DNA of 64,000 nt from a virus, in IMG/VR virus record IMGVR_UViG_3300037042_007110, positions 1 through 64,000 of that record; one strand, given 5' to 3'. This document shows, piece by piece, positions 16,411 to 25,098 of the stretch (its first letter is position 1; each line of letters opens with the position of its first letter). The notes beneath the pieces were generated by a model, which made no database searches, was not told the origin of the DNA, and saw only the letters and a program-made list of their open reading frames with translations. Position numbers and translations under genes: made by a program.

Positions 16411-17316
16411 ATGTCGATCTCGAACGGCGATTTCGAGCAGCGGAAGACGGGCGGCGGACCCGGAGAAGCCGAAGGCTGGGACGTCGTCGAGGTCTACACC
16501 GCCGAGGAATACGCCGAGTTCACCGTCGCCGTTGCCGACGCCGCAACGCGGGGACAGGAGACGTTCGAAGGCGAGTGGCCGGCCGGCTTCACCGTCGGCG
16601 TCATCGAAGGGTACGCGAGCTACTTCGACGACCTGTACCCCGCCTTCTTCTGCGCCCCGGGAGGGCGGCCGCGCGAGGACTTTGAGAACGGCTGGCCGGA
16701 GTCCAGCATGGGTCCGTTCACCTACTACTCGCTGCCGCTTGTGTTCGCGATGTTCAACGAGTTCCTCATCGACGACCCGCCGTTCGACGGGTTCGAGACG
16801 TGGCCGACGGTAAGCGACGAGCTCATCCCGGCGTTGATCCCAGGGGACAACATCGTCTTCGCGTCGTTCGGGTCGAGCCCGCAGCCCTACGACGGGTTCG
16901 AGACGGAGTGGCGCGACAACGAGGACTTCATCCCGGCGTTCGTCGGCCTTCTGACGGACATTGGTCCGGCCTACTTCGCGATCGGATACACGAGCGTGGC
17001 CGGGTACGATGGGTTCGAGGGGACGCTGCTCGACCTGGTCGCCGCCATCTTTGCGCCGGCGACGGACGTCTGGACGAAGGTCGGACACGGCCTTCAGAAC
17101 GGCTGGGCGGTCACGCTCACGAACTCCGGAGGCCGGCTGCCGAACGGCTTCCTCACGGAGACCGAGTACGTCGTCCAGAACAAGACGGCCGACACGTTCC
17201 AGCTCGCGGCGGTGGCCGGAGGGACGATCGTCGGCGGGACGGACGTCGGCTTCGGACAGCACTCGGCGAGACACGACACGACTTGGTGGTGGGCGACGGA
17301 GTTGACCGGAGTGTAG
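16411..17316 (+). CDS. Repeat-containing virion protein, unknown
   Basis: 301 aa. It contains five repeats of about 35-42 residues, each opening with an acidic-aromatic motif: ETFEGEWP, EDFENGWP, DGFETWP, DGFETEW and DGFEGT. The C-terminal part (VTLTNSGGRLPNGF, TADTFQLAAVAGG) is a beta domain. No family recognised; the setting between wedge and fibre genes suggests a baseplate or fibre attachment role. Confidence 0.72.
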   Translation: MSISNGDFEQRKTGGGPGEAEGWDVVEVYTAEEYAEFTVAVADAATRGQETFEGEWPAGFTVGVIEGYASYFDDLYPAFFCAPGGRPREDFENGWPESSMGPFTYYSLPLVFAMFNEFLIDDPPFDGFETWPTVSDELIPALIPGDNIVFASFGSSPQPYDGFETEWRDNEDFIPAFVGLLTDIGPAYFAIGYTSVAGYDGFEGTLLDLVAAIFAPATDVWTKVGHGLQNGWAVTLTNSGGRLPNGFLTETEYVVQNKTADTFQLAAVAGGTIVGGTDVGFGQHSARHDTTWWWATELTGV

Positions 17317-17325
17317 GAGAACGCC

Positions 17326-18054
17326 ATGGCTGAATCAGAGTGGACCTTCCTGACCGGAGGCCTCGGCATCGGGAGCGTGGCTCGGGGTGTGACAGCCGGT
17401 GTGGCGAAGCCCAACGGAGGCGGCTCCTTCGTCTACGGCTTCAACAGCCGGGCCATAGTGGACGGCGCCGTCGCCCTCCACAACAACCAGGCGAGCTTCG
17501 TGCCGATGGTCAAGGGCTGCTCGATCCGCGGTGCGATCAAGCGCGCTCCCGGCGGCGGGCCGATAGGCTTCGCGCCGTTCCTGTTCGGCGGACTCCAGGG
17601 CGGTGCGGTCACGGATCAGGGGTACCTGCTCGGCCTCGGCGACGACGACCCGCACCACATCGTGCTCCGCAAGGGGTCCATCGTGGGCGGGCTGCCAGAC
17701 GACGTTCCGAATCCGCCGACGACCGACGTCTTGCTGCGGAGCAGCGCCAGCTTCTCGGAAGACGAGTGGCACCACCTCCGCCTGGACATGATCGTCCAGG
17801 GAACGGGCGACGTGTTGCTCCAGTGCTTCCAGAACGACCTGGGCGTCAACCCGGTGACGGCGCCTGTGTGGGCGCTCATCCCAGGGATGGAGGGGCCACA
17901 GTACCCAGCCATCGCCGGGTTCGTGGACGATGCCCTCGGCGTGAACACCGGCAGCCCGCCCTTCACCAGTGGCCGGGGCGGGTTCGCGTTCCGCGTCGAG
18001 GACGTGACGAGGCGCGCGTTCTTCGACCATCTCGAGATCGCCCGCCAGCTGTAA
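17326..18054 (+). CDS. Putative lectin-like (LamG-type) virion protein
   Basis: 242 aa. The middle contains ASFSEDEWHHLRLDMIVQGTGDVLLQ, which resembles the W-H-(L/V) strand of concanavalin/laminin-G-like domains used for glycan binding. Gly-rich throughout. It is in the fibre-proximal part of the tail operon, so a role in surface adhesion is plausible but not shown. Confidence 0.65.
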   Translation: MAESEWTFLTGGLGIGSVARGVTAGVAKPNGGGSFVYGFNSRAIVDGAVALHNNQASFVPMVKGCSIRGAIKRAPGGGPIGFAPFLFGGLQGGAVTDQGYLLGLGDDDPHHIVLRKGSIVGGLPDDVPNPPTTDVLLRSSASFSEDEWHHLRLDMIVQGTGDVLLQCFQNDLGVNPVTAPVWALIPGMEGPQYPAIAGFVDDALGVNTGSPPFTSGRGGFAFRVEDVTRRAFFDHLEIARQL

Positions 18055-18063
18055 GGAGGGACC

Positions 18064-18462
18064 GTGGCTCTGTCGCCATTCCAGCGCGACCTCGCTGAAG
18101 ACCAGGGGCGCATCCCGAGCAACGAGATGTCCGGGGGCTACGTGTTCGAGCTTGGGCACGCGCGCCGAGAGGGCGGGAGCTTCAACATCGGCGACTACGT
18201 CGAGGTGCGCCAGACCGGAATCACCTTCGACGGGCAAGCGGCGCTCGTCCGTGTCCAGGTCAACGTCGCGCTCCCAGCCACGCTTCCCACAAGCCCAGCT
18301 GTGGAATGGGAGTTCACGGCCAGGCTGAACGGGTCGGTCCGCTACACGAGGCGCTTGCGTGCCGAACCACGGACGCTGGCGTTGCGCGACATCGCCGTCC
18401 CGACGGTGGCCGCTGGCGGCGGCGACACGCTCGCCTTTCGGCTGGAGCTGAAGGCTGCCTGA
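18064..18462 (+). CDS. Small beta-rich virion protein, unknown
   Basis: 132 aa, GTG start preceded by AAGGAGGG. Segments VEWEFTARLNGSVRYTRRLR and GDTLAFRLELKAA suggest a single beta-sandwich. It is coupled by TGATG to the gpI-like gene. Unrecognised. Confidence 0.7.
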   Translation: MALSPFQRDLAEDQGRIPSNEMSGGYVFELGHARREGGSFNIGDYVEVRQTGITFDGQAALVRVQVNVALPATLPTSPAVEWEFTARLNGSVRYTRRLRAEPRTLALRDIAVPTVAAGGGDTLAFRLELKAA

Positions 18463-20231
18463 TGGCCACGACGGTCACACTTCCAGGCATCGCGCTGGAC
18501 CTCGTTGCCGAGGACGTCGGGGACGCCGTCCATGGAACGGTCCTGTCCGGGAATGCCGAGCCGTTCGCGCTGCTCGACGGTCAGACGCTCGTCATCCAGG
18601 CCGACGGAGGGGCGGGTCAGACGGTCGCCTTCGCCGCCGTGGACTTCGACGACATAACGGAGGCCACCGCCGAAGAGGTCGTCGCCTGCATCAACCGGAC
18701 GACGGGCGGGCTCGTCGGGGCAAGTGCCTCCGTGGACGGAGGCAAGGTCCGCCTCACGACGGGCTCGTGGGGCGTGGTCGGCTCGGTCCAGGTCACGGGC
18801 GGGACGGCGAATGCGGGGCTCGCGTTTGATCTGCTGCTCCACAGCGGGACCGACTTCGCCCCGGTCGTGCAGCTCATCAACCGACTGCCCGAGCCGGCAG
18901 AGGTCGGCCACCCGCTCGACGGCGGGGTCGCGCTGGAACTCCACGACGGAGACGGCACCGCGCCAGCGTCGACCGGGGTGACGGTCGCCATCGACCTGGT
19001 CCTGGCCTACGACGGCGGGGCGGGCGGCTTCCAGCCCGGGTTCTCCGGCACGACAAGCAACCCGGACGCGGCCACGCTCCGCATCGTGATCGTCCCGGCC
19101 GCGGACTTCGTCAGCGACTCCCGCGTCGAGGTCGACGTCGCCGAGGCCGTGAGCAGCCTGGCCGAGTCCTACGCCTTCTACACCGCGGACGAGACTCCGC
19201 CGTCCGTCCTCACCGCGACACCGCAGACGCTCGACGTGGTCCGAATCGTCTTCGCCGAGCCGGTGAAGATGACGGACGCGGCGGCTGCCGACGACGCGCT
19301 GAACCCGGAGAACTACGAGTTCGAGCCGGGCTCCGTCCCGACCGTGGACGTTGTGGCGGTCAGCGTCGCGGCTGTCGACGCCTTCACGGTGGACGTGACG
19401 GTCAACGTGGAGTTCGCCTTCGGGTCCATCTACGAGGTCACGGTCGTCGCCGTCGAGGACCTGGTCGGGAACGCCGTGTCCCCGCCGACGAACAGTGCGA
19501 GCTTCACGTCGCTCCCGGGGTGTGCTCCGGCCGGCCGGCGGTTCTTGTACCTCGAACTGCTTCCGCAGATGAACAGGACGGAGGACGTCACCGGCGAACT
19601 CGCCATGTACGCAGCCTGCAAGCAGGACGTCATCTGGCTGCTCCTGTGTGAGATCGACCGCTGGTCCACGATCCTCGACCCGGACCTCGCGCCGGAGGAC
19701 TTCCTCGACGCGATGCTCGCCGACATGGGCAACCCCTTCCGTTTCCTCGAGCTGACGGAGGTCGACAAGCGGCGGCTGCTCCGGGTGCTTATCGACATCT
19801 ACAAGCTCAAGGGGACGGAGGTCGGTGTCACCTCGGTCATCCTGTTCTTGCTCGGCCTCACCGTTACCGTCGACGTCTTCAACGGCGATGGCTGGGAGCT
19901 TGCCGCGAGCGACAACCCAACCCTGGACGGCCAAAGCCCACCGCCCGGCCCGGGCAAGGAGCTCTCGAACGACTACGTCATCCCCGCCAACTACGCGGTG
20001 CTGGGACCGGGAGAGCGGCGGTTGCTCTACACGTTCGACATCATCTCGGCGGTCAACCTGACGGATGAACAGCGCGACCGGATCGAAGACATCGTGGACC
20101 TGATGAAGCCCGCGCACACGCACCTCGGGCGCATCATCGAACCGCAGACCGAGGAGGTCATCGACCACCTCGAGCTGAGCCTCTCCGCTCTTGGCGGAGC
20201 GAGCACGCCGGGCAACTGGCGGCTGCACTAG
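18462..20231 (+). CDS. Baseplate/tail protein I (gpI-like) with extra N-terminal domains
   Basis: 589 aa. The C-terminal half (about 365-560) matches phage tail protein I: RFLYLELLPQMNRTEDV, then FLDAMLADMGNPFRF, RLLRVLIDIYKLKGTEVGVTS and the final DLMKPAHTHLGRII. Normal gpI proteins are about 200 aa. The N-terminal 350 residues hold an added beta domain (PFALLDGQTLVIQADGG at about 34-50) that is also inserted in the sheath, followed by Ig-like segments (ADETPPSVLTATPQ). It connects the baseplate to the fibre encoded next. Confidence 0.8.
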   Translation: MATTVTLPGIALDLVAEDVGDAVHGTVLSGNAEPFALLDGQTLVIQADGGAGQTVAFAAVDFDDITEATAEEVVACINRTTGGLVGASASVDGGKVRLTTGSWGVVGSVQVTGGTANAGLAFDLLLHSGTDFAPVVQLINRLPEPAEVGHPLDGGVALELHDGDGTAPASTGVTVAIDLVLAYDGGAGGFQPGFSGTTSNPDAATLRIVIVPAADFVSDSRVEVDVAEAVSSLAESYAFYTADETPPSVLTATPQTLDVVRIVFAEPVKMTDAAAADDALNPENYEFEPGSVPTVDVVAVSVAAVDAFTVDVTVNVEFAFGSIYEVTVVAVEDLVGNAVSPPTNSASFTSLPGCAPAGRRFLYLELLPQMNRTEDVTGELAMYAACKQDVIWLLLCEIDRWSTILDPDLAPEDFLDAMLADMGNPFRFLELTEVDKRRLLRVLIDIYKLKGTEVGVTSVILFLLGLTVTVDVFNGDGWELAASDNPTLDGQSPPPGPGKELSNDYVIPANYAVLGPGERRLLYTFDIISAVNLTDEQRDRIEDIVDLMKPAHTHLGRIIEPQTEEVIDHLELSLSALGGASTPGNWRLH

Positions 20232-20240
20232 GAGGGAAGC

Positions 20241-22193
20241 ATGGACCGCTTCAACTTCTTCTTCCGGCAGAAGGTCACCGAAGGGGAGCTGGACGCTGCC
20301 TTCACAGCCGTCGAGGATGCCCTGAAGGACTGGGCGCTGGACAACGGGGTCGTCGGCATCACGAGCGGAGCGGCCGTCTCGGAGAACGCCGGGACGCCGA
20401 ACCTGACGGTCGACGTCGGTGGCCCGGCGTCCATCTACAACCAGAACGGGAACCGCGTCACATGGACCGGCACGCAGGACGTGAACTGCGCCGTGGACGA
20501 GAACAGCAATCCGACTGCGGTGGCGGCACCCGGCAACGAGAAGTGGCTGACCATCTTCGCTGATTACGTCCAGGTGCAGTCGGACCCGCGGCTGGATGGC
20601 GACGGAAACACCGTCTTCTACGAGTTGACCGACTCGTTCGCCCTCCGTGTGGTACAAGGCGCGGAGGCGGTCATCCCGACCGCGACGAGGCCGGCGCTCC
20701 GAGCCAGCCAGATTCTCTTGGCAGACGTGCGTCTCGTCTTCGGCACGACGCAGGTCTTCAACGCGGACATCAGCACCCTCCGGCGCGAGTGGGCCATCAA
20801 GACGACCTCCGGAACGGCCGTCGCCTGCGGAACCGTCGAGGCGGCGGTCCAAGCACTGGCCACGGCCATCGCCACGAGCGGCACCGACCTGGCTGCTCAC
20901 AAGGCAGCGGTCACGAAGGAGCACAACGCGACCGCCGTCGAGTACGCGTCGAGCCCGACGTGGCACGATGGGACGACGCTGACGGTGCCGGAGTCGGTGG
21001 AACAGGCCATCGACGAGATCATCGTGAAGCTCGCCGACGTCGGAACGTTCGGGCTCGGCGGCGGCGACAAGATCGGCATCGAAGGCCAGACCGTCGGGCT
21101 CGCGACCGTCGCGAACGGGTCGCTCTATGACCAGATCGGCCAGCTCCTCACCGACATCGACATGCTGAAGCGGACAGGAACGGTTGGTTCGAAGGCACGG
21201 GCGTCGAACTTCCGGATGTCTGCGATGGTCAGCTCCGGCGCCGGGGTCAACGTGCAGGCGGTCGCGATGAGCGCGCCTCCGGCGTCGACGCACCAGTGGG
21301 GTGCCGTCGCAGAGGCGGTTGGCGCGCCAGAAGTTCGGTACTCGAACGAAGGTCCGCTCTCCGGGTGGCAGGCGGGCGCTGCTCTGCCCGGAACGTGCGA
21401 CCGCATTCGGGCCATCGCCTACTCCCCGACGCTGAACCTCTGGGTCGTGGCGGGGCGCGTCTCGGCTGCTCTCGGGGCGTACATCGCAACTGGAACGACG
21501 CTCGCCGGTCTGACGGAGCGGACGGCGACGGGGATGCTCGCAGCCGGCGACCAGATTGAGAGCCTCATCTGGGACCCGGTCGGCGCGCAGTTCATCGCCG
21601 GCGGAGCAGCGGGCAAGATCATCACCTCCGCGAACGGCACCGCGTGGGCCGCGTCCACGACGCCCGGCGGTGCGGTGGAGGTCGTGGACCTCGCGGTGAA
21701 CCCGGACACCGGAACCCTGGTCGCCGCCGTCAGGACGGGCGGGAACGGGCAGGCCTGGCGGTCCGTGAACAGCGGGGCCACCTGGACGCTGAACGCCACG
21801 CTCACCGGGTCGGACGCCCGCTGCTGCTGCTTCGACGAAGTCGGCGGGTTCTTCTGGATTGGGTGCGAGAGCAGCAAGGTCTGGAGGGCGGCCGCGACGG
21901 GTTCCGGCTGGACCGACCAATCTCCCGGAGCCATGCCGACGGCGGACACGGCCGACGGCATCGCCGCCGCGGACGACGGGCTGGTCCTCGCAAACATGGC
22001 GGTCGACCGAGAGGTGTACACGATGGACGGCGGAACGACGTGGGGTTACGTCGGCGTGGACACGGAGGACGGCTCCCCGGCTGGCGGATCGTGGGGACCA
22101 ATCCTGCGTTTCATCGGCGGCCGCTTCGTGCAGCTCAGCAGCACATACGTTCTCACCTCCCTGATCGGCGGAGCAGAGCGGGACGTGAGCTGA
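20241..22193 (+). CDS. Tail fibre / receptor-binding protein with beta-propeller-like C-terminus
   Basis: 650 aa, directly after gpI as is usual for fibre genes; start with GGAGGG upstream. The N-terminus (MDRFNFFFRQKVTEGELDAAF) probably docks on the baseplate. Residues about 385-630 contain repeated blades with the pattern WRSVNSGATWTLNATL, ITSANGTAWAAS and YTMDGGTTWGYVGV, typical of sialidase/YCF48-like BNR repeats. The middle is helical (about 175-270). It probably recognises the host surface. Confidence 0.8.
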   Translation: MDRFNFFFRQKVTEGELDAAFTAVEDALKDWALDNGVVGITSGAAVSENAGTPNLTVDVGGPASIYNQNGNRVTWTGTQDVNCAVDENSNPTAVAAPGNEKWLTIFADYVQVQSDPRLDGDGNTVFYELTDSFALRVVQGAEAVIPTATRPALRASQILLADVRLVFGTTQVFNADISTLRREWAIKTTSGTAVACGTVEAAVQALATAIATSGTDLAAHKAAVTKEHNATAVEYASSPTWHDGTTLTVPESVEQAIDEIIVKLADVGTFGLGGGDKIGIEGQTVGLATVANGSLYDQIGQLLTDIDMLKRTGTVGSKARASNFRMSAMVSSGAGVNVQAVAMSAPPASTHQWGAVAEAVGAPEVRYSNEGPLSGWQAGAALPGTCDRIRAIAYSPTLNLWVVAGRVSAALGAYIATGTTLAGLTERTATGMLAAGDQIESLIWDPVGAQFIAGGAAGKIITSANGTAWAASTTPGGAVEVVDLAVNPDTGTLVAAVRTGGNGQAWRSVNSGATWTLNATLTGSDARCCCFDEVGGFFWIGCESSKVWRAAATGSGWTDQSPGAMPTADTADGIAAADDGLVLANMAVDREVYTMDGGTTWGYVGVDTEDGSPAGGSWGPILRFIGGRFVQLSSTYVLTSLIGGAERDVS

Positions 22194-22196
22194 CCC

Positions 22197-22664
22197 GTGC
22201 CCTGGTGGGTGCCACTGGCCGTTGCTCTCCCGGGCTTCCTGCTCTGGTCGGTCGTGCACGAAGGCGCACACGCGCTCGCCGCCCGGGCGTCTGGGCTCCG
22301 CGTGGTGGCCTTCGAACCCTGGCCTCACCGGATGCCGAGTGGCCGCTTCGCCTTCGCGTGGGTGGCCTTCGACGGGGAGCCTTCGACGATCGTGCGCGTC
22401 GCGCCGTTCGTCCTCGACGCGTTCGTCGTGGCCGGCGTCGCGGCCGGCTTCGCGCTCTGGCCCAGCGACGCCCCGCGATGGGTTCTTGCGACCGCGGCCG
22501 CGCTCCCGGCCGTCAACTCCACGGTCGGCGTGCTCGGGCGGTACCGCCGAGTCAACGACACCGATCTCTCGAACGTGGACTGGAAGGTCGCGACGCCGTT
22601 CCTGTTCCTGGTCCTCGCCTACTGGGCGGCTCTCGGCGCTGCTGTGCTGCTCCTCCTGACGTGA
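22197..22664 (+). CDS. Small integral membrane protein with HExxH zinc-protease-like motif
   Basis: 155 aa, GTG start 3 bases after the fibre stop. Hydrophobic segments lie at about 3-20, 68-85, 92-110 and 133-154. The first ends in VVHEGAHALAARASG: H21, E22 and H25 form an HExxH motif next to the membrane, as in site-2-protease-like and DUF3267-type families. A third metal ligand is not obvious. Its position between fibre and lysis genes is unusual for a protease. Confidence 0.65.
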   Translation: MPWWVPLAVALPGFLLWSVVHEGAHALAARASGLRVVAFEPWPHRMPSGRFAFAWVAFDGEPSTIVRVAPFVLDAFVVAGVAAGFALWPSDAPRWVLATAAALPAVNSTVGVLGRYRRVNDTDLSNVDWKVATPFLFLVLAYWAALGAAVLLLLT

Positions 22665-22669
22665 TAGCC
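22664..22669 (+). promoter_or_regulatory. Putative -10 box TAGCCT
   Basis: GATAGCCTGG overlaps the upstream stop codon and lies 33 bases before the next start; fits TANNCT. Confidence 0.35.
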
Positions 22670-22701
22670 TGGAAGCATGGGGGTCGACATGGAGCGGGGC
22701 C

Positions 22702-23130
22702 GTGTGGGACTTCCTGAGCAACGTGCTGGAACAGGCCGGAGTCGTCGCTGCTCTGTACTTCCTGACGCTCATCGGGGTGGCCTTCGCGTTCCGCGCCATG
22801 TGGCACAGCCACCAGACCGAGGCGACGAAGCGGCTGGACGCATACAAGGCATTCGAGGAGGAGCGCACCACGCTGCTCAAGGGCTTCACCGCGGAACTCG
22901 CGGAGCAACGAAGGAAGCACGAGATCGAGTTGCGGAAGCTGAACGAGCAGGTCCGCGCGGAAGCCTCGAGCTACGCCATGCGACTCGACGCTTTGCACGA
23001 GCGACGAGTTGTTGAAATGCGCGACCTGACCACGAAGACCATCGGCCACATCGCCAGCATCGACCAGACCGTAGGCAAGCTCGGCTCGGCCGTGGACGTC
23101 CTGATCCGCATCACGGACGGAGGGAGGTGA
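22702..23130 (+). CDS. Membrane-anchored coiled-coil protein, lysis-region
   Basis: 142 aa, GTG start with GGAGCGGGG upstream. One membrane segment (about 11-31, AGVVAALYFLTLIGVAFAF) is followed by a long charged helix (40-125), probably a coiled coil. The architecture resembles XhlA/holin-accessory or spanin-like proteins of lysis cassettes, but no family motif is certain. Confidence 0.65.
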   Translation: MWDFLSNVLEQAGVVAALYFLTLIGVAFAFRAMWHSHQTEATKRLDAYKAFEEERTTLLKGFTAELAEQRRKHEIELRKLNEQVRAEASSYAMRLDALHERRVVEMRDLTTKTIGHIASIDQTVGKLGSAVDVLIRITDGGR

Positions 23131-23132
23131 GC

Positions 23133-23396
23133 ATGGTACGCAGGAACGCCTGTGCCGAGGCACCCGACTTCGACGCGCTGTTCGACGACGACATGACCGA
23201 GGTGACGCGGATGCTGCGCTGGCTCGACGCCTGTGTCGAGGAGAGCGCGGGGAATCTGCGCGAGGTCGGCGAGAAAGCCGAGCGCCTCACGAGCAGCCTC
23301 GAACGAAGCGCGGACCCGGAGCGAATGAAACGCCACATCCGCGAAACGCTGACCCCGCCGCCAACCATGTTCATCCAGGACCCGTCCGACGACTGA
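23133..23396 (+). CDS. Small acidic helical protein, unknown
   Basis: 87 aa. ATG at 23133 is preceded by GGAGGGAGGTG, which favours it over a GTG six bases earlier. The helical body DMTEVTRMLRWLDACVEESAG ends in a Pro-rich acidic tail. No family recognised. Confidence 0.65.
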   Translation: MVRRNACAEAPDFDALFDDDMTEVTRMLRWLDACVEESAGNLREVGEKAERLTSSLERSADPERMKRHIRETLTPPPTMFIQDPSDD

Positions 23397-23422
23397 GCTT
23401 GCTTGCCGCGCCGCCCGCGCGG

Positions 23423-23428
23423 TACGCT
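23423..23428 (+). promoter_or_regulatory. Putative promoter: TTGCTT - 18 bases - TACGCT
   Basis: A -35-like TTGCTT at 23399-23404 and a -10-like TACGCT at 23423-23428, followed by CGG. The start codon of the putative lysin is 21 bases further. Among the better candidates of the TANNCT set. Confidence 0.45.
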
Positions 23429-23448
23429 CGGCGCAGAAGGGGAAGGAC

Positions 23449-24297
23449 ATGCCAGTACCAACCGGGATTGGGCTCTACCTCCGTGCACTGAAGATCAAGA
23501 CCGTCGCCGACGCCAGGGCGCTCGGAAAGAAGTTCTCCGACAACGGGCTGTCGTGGGTCGCCGTCGCCGGACCCTGGCACGACCGGGCCGGGGAGCGCTG
23601 GATGAACCCGCCCGCCACGGTCCAGCGCGCGCTCGACGGCATCGCCTGCTGCGGAATCGGGGCGCACGTCTGGGGTTACCCGTGGTGGGACCGCGTCGAG
23701 AAGTTCGTGGACGACATGTGCTTGGCCAGCGGCCGGGGCGTCGGGCTCGCCGGATGGCTGCTCGACCCGGAACTCGGGCTGAAAGGCCACACCGAGGAGG
23801 CGACTCGCCTGTTCCGGCAGTCGAGAGCGGCACTCGACGCGGTCGGCGAACCGTCCGTCGTGCTCGGGCTCACGTCCTACGGGCTGCCGCGGGGCCACCG
23901 GAACTTCCCCTTCGCTGCCTTCGGCAAGCCGGGCAAGGCGGGGCGGCTGCTCGAATGCGACTACGGAAGCCCGCAGCTCTACGACGTGCCGGCGGGGCGC
24001 GTGCTGGAAGGGCTCGCGGACTACGCGAAGATCGGCTTCGACACAGTCGTCCCGAGCTTTGGGTGCTACCGCTTCGTCAAGCGCGACCCCGGGCTGCCGC
24101 TGACCGGCGCCAACCGGAAGGCCGTCCCGAAGACGCCGGAGGAGCTGGAGGCTCACCTGATGGACTTCGTGCGCAGCCCGGTCCCCGTCCGCGGAATGAT
24201 CGGGTGGGCGGAGAACTTCGTCGGACCGGGGCAGTGGCGGGTGCTCGCCCGGTGGGCGGAGCTGCTCCGCCGCGGTGCCGGGGCGCTCCCGGCCTGA
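23449..24297 (+). CDS. TIM-barrel glycosidase-like protein, putative endolysin
   Basis: 282 aa, ATG with AAGGGGAAGG upstream, the same ribosome site as at 2818. Alternating hydrophobic strands (SWVAVAGPW, GAHVWGYPWW, GVGLAGWLLDPELG, DTVVPSFGCYRF, GMIGWAENF) suggest a TIM barrel. D106 and E108 in LLDPE sit where GH25-type lysozymes carry their D-x-E acid pair. With membrane genes all around, a peptidoglycan-cleaving lysin is the best guess, but it could be another sugar hydrolase or a virion protein. Confidence 0.5.
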   Translation: MPVPTGIGLYLRALKIKTVADARALGKKFSDNGLSWVAVAGPWHDRAGERWMNPPATVQRALDGIACCGIGAHVWGYPWWDRVEKFVDDMCLASGRGVGLAGWLLDPELGLKGHTEEATRLFRQSRAALDAVGEPSVVLGLTSYGLPRGHRNFPFAAFGKPGKAGRLLECDYGSPQLYDVPAGRVLEGLADYAKIGFDTVVPSFGCYRFVKRDPGLPLTGANRKAVPKTPEELEAHLMDFVRSPVPVRGMIGWAENFVGPGQWRVLARWAELLRRGAGALPA

Positions 24298-24303
24298 TAC
24301 ACT
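24298..24303 (+). promoter_or_regulatory. Putative -10 box TACACT
   Basis: TGATACACTCGGGG overlaps the end of the upstream gene and precedes the holin-like gene by 20 bases. It fits TANNCT with the same CGG following as at 2770 and 23423. Confidence 0.4.
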
Positions 24304-24322
24304 CGGGGCGGGAGGTCGCGTG

Positions 24323-24754
24323 ATGGAGTTCGTCAACGAATACGTCCTCGCTCACTGGCCGTTCATCACGTTCGCCCTGGTCGCGGGGCTCACGGTCCAG
24401 GTCTTCAAGGCGGAAGTCTGGACGAAGAGGCGGGCGGAGGCGAAGGGACGCTGGCAGTGGCTGTTCTGGTGGGGGCGAAAGACGCTCGCCCTGCATCCGT
24501 TCGTGGTCGGGGCGCTGCTCGGCCTCATCCCAGGGATGCCGACGACGGTTCCGGCGGCGGAGTCGCTGGCCGGGCGTGCCGTGTACTACGCGGCGGCTGG
24601 GCTCGCGAGTTGCTGGGCGTTCGACGTGATCCAAGGGCTCGCGAAGAAGCGAGGCATCGTGCTCACCGGGATCAACAACGGGAGTGGTGAGGGAGGCGGA
24701 GAGGTGGCGGCCGGCGGGGAAGGCGGCGGGTCCGAGAACGGCGGGCCGGTGTGA
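24323..24754 (+). CDS. Putative holin (small membrane protein)
   Basis: 143 aa; ATG with GGGAGG upstream, immediately after a GTG in the same frame. Two or three membrane segments: about 8-25 (AHWPFITFALVAGLTVQV), 57-75 (FVVGALLGLIPGM) and 85-103. The C-terminal tail is Gly/Glu-rich (GSGEGGGEVAAGGEGGG). Size, topology and position after a putative lysin suggest a holin. Confidence 0.55.
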   Translation: MEFVNEYVLAHWPFITFALVAGLTVQVFKAEVWTKRRAEAKGRWQWLFWWGRKTLALHPFVVGALLGLIPGMPTTVPAAESLAGRAVYYAAAGLASCWAFDVIQGLAKKRGIVLTGINNGSGEGGGEVAAGGEGGGSENGGPV

Positions 24755-25098
24755 CGACGGGTGTGCTCCGCAAGGGTTGGCGGTGGCTGCGCCGATGGTG
24801 GGGTGTGGTGGCTGGAGTCGTTGGGGTTGCCATCGGCGCAGCCATCGCCGTTGGCGCATACCAGCGGAGGGTATCCTCTCTCCGTGACGCTGTCACGGTC
24901 GAGCACGCACAGCGCGAGGTGGCAGAGCTGCGCGGGCGGAAGGCCGAGCTGTTGGCCGCCGACAAGCACGACGCGGCGGCGGTCCTCGTCGTGGACACGA
25001 AGCTCGAGGAGAACCGCCAGGCCATCGCGGCTGCTCGGAAGAAGGCGGACGTTCCGGACGCCGAGCTTGCCGCGGAGTTCGAGAGGCTCGGGTACTGA
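24751..25098 (+). CDS. Single-pass membrane protein with coiled coil, spanin-like
   Basis: 115 aa, GTG start overlapping the holin stop (GTGA). Arg/Trp-rich N-terminus, one membrane helix (about 18-40, VVAGVVGVAIGAAIAVGAY), then a charged helix to the end. This N-in, C-out layout is that of inner-membrane spanins such as lambda Rz; no family identity is proven. Confidence 0.55.
   Translation: MTTGVLRKGWRWLRRWWGVVAGVVGVAIGAAIAVGAYQRRVSSLRDAVTVEHAQREVAELRGRKAELLAADKHDAAAVLVVDTKLEENRQAIAAARKKADVPDAELAAEFERLGY

Noticed and set aside
14971-17274. 767-aa minus-strand frame
   Set aside because: Antisense to the gpJ-like gene and the repeat protein; no motif and no ribosome site.
18342-22889. 1515-aa open frame on the minus strand
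   Set aside because: It lies antisense to five clear tail and lysis genes. Its translation is Arg/Asp/Val-rich without domains, as expected from the mirror frame of GC-rich codons.
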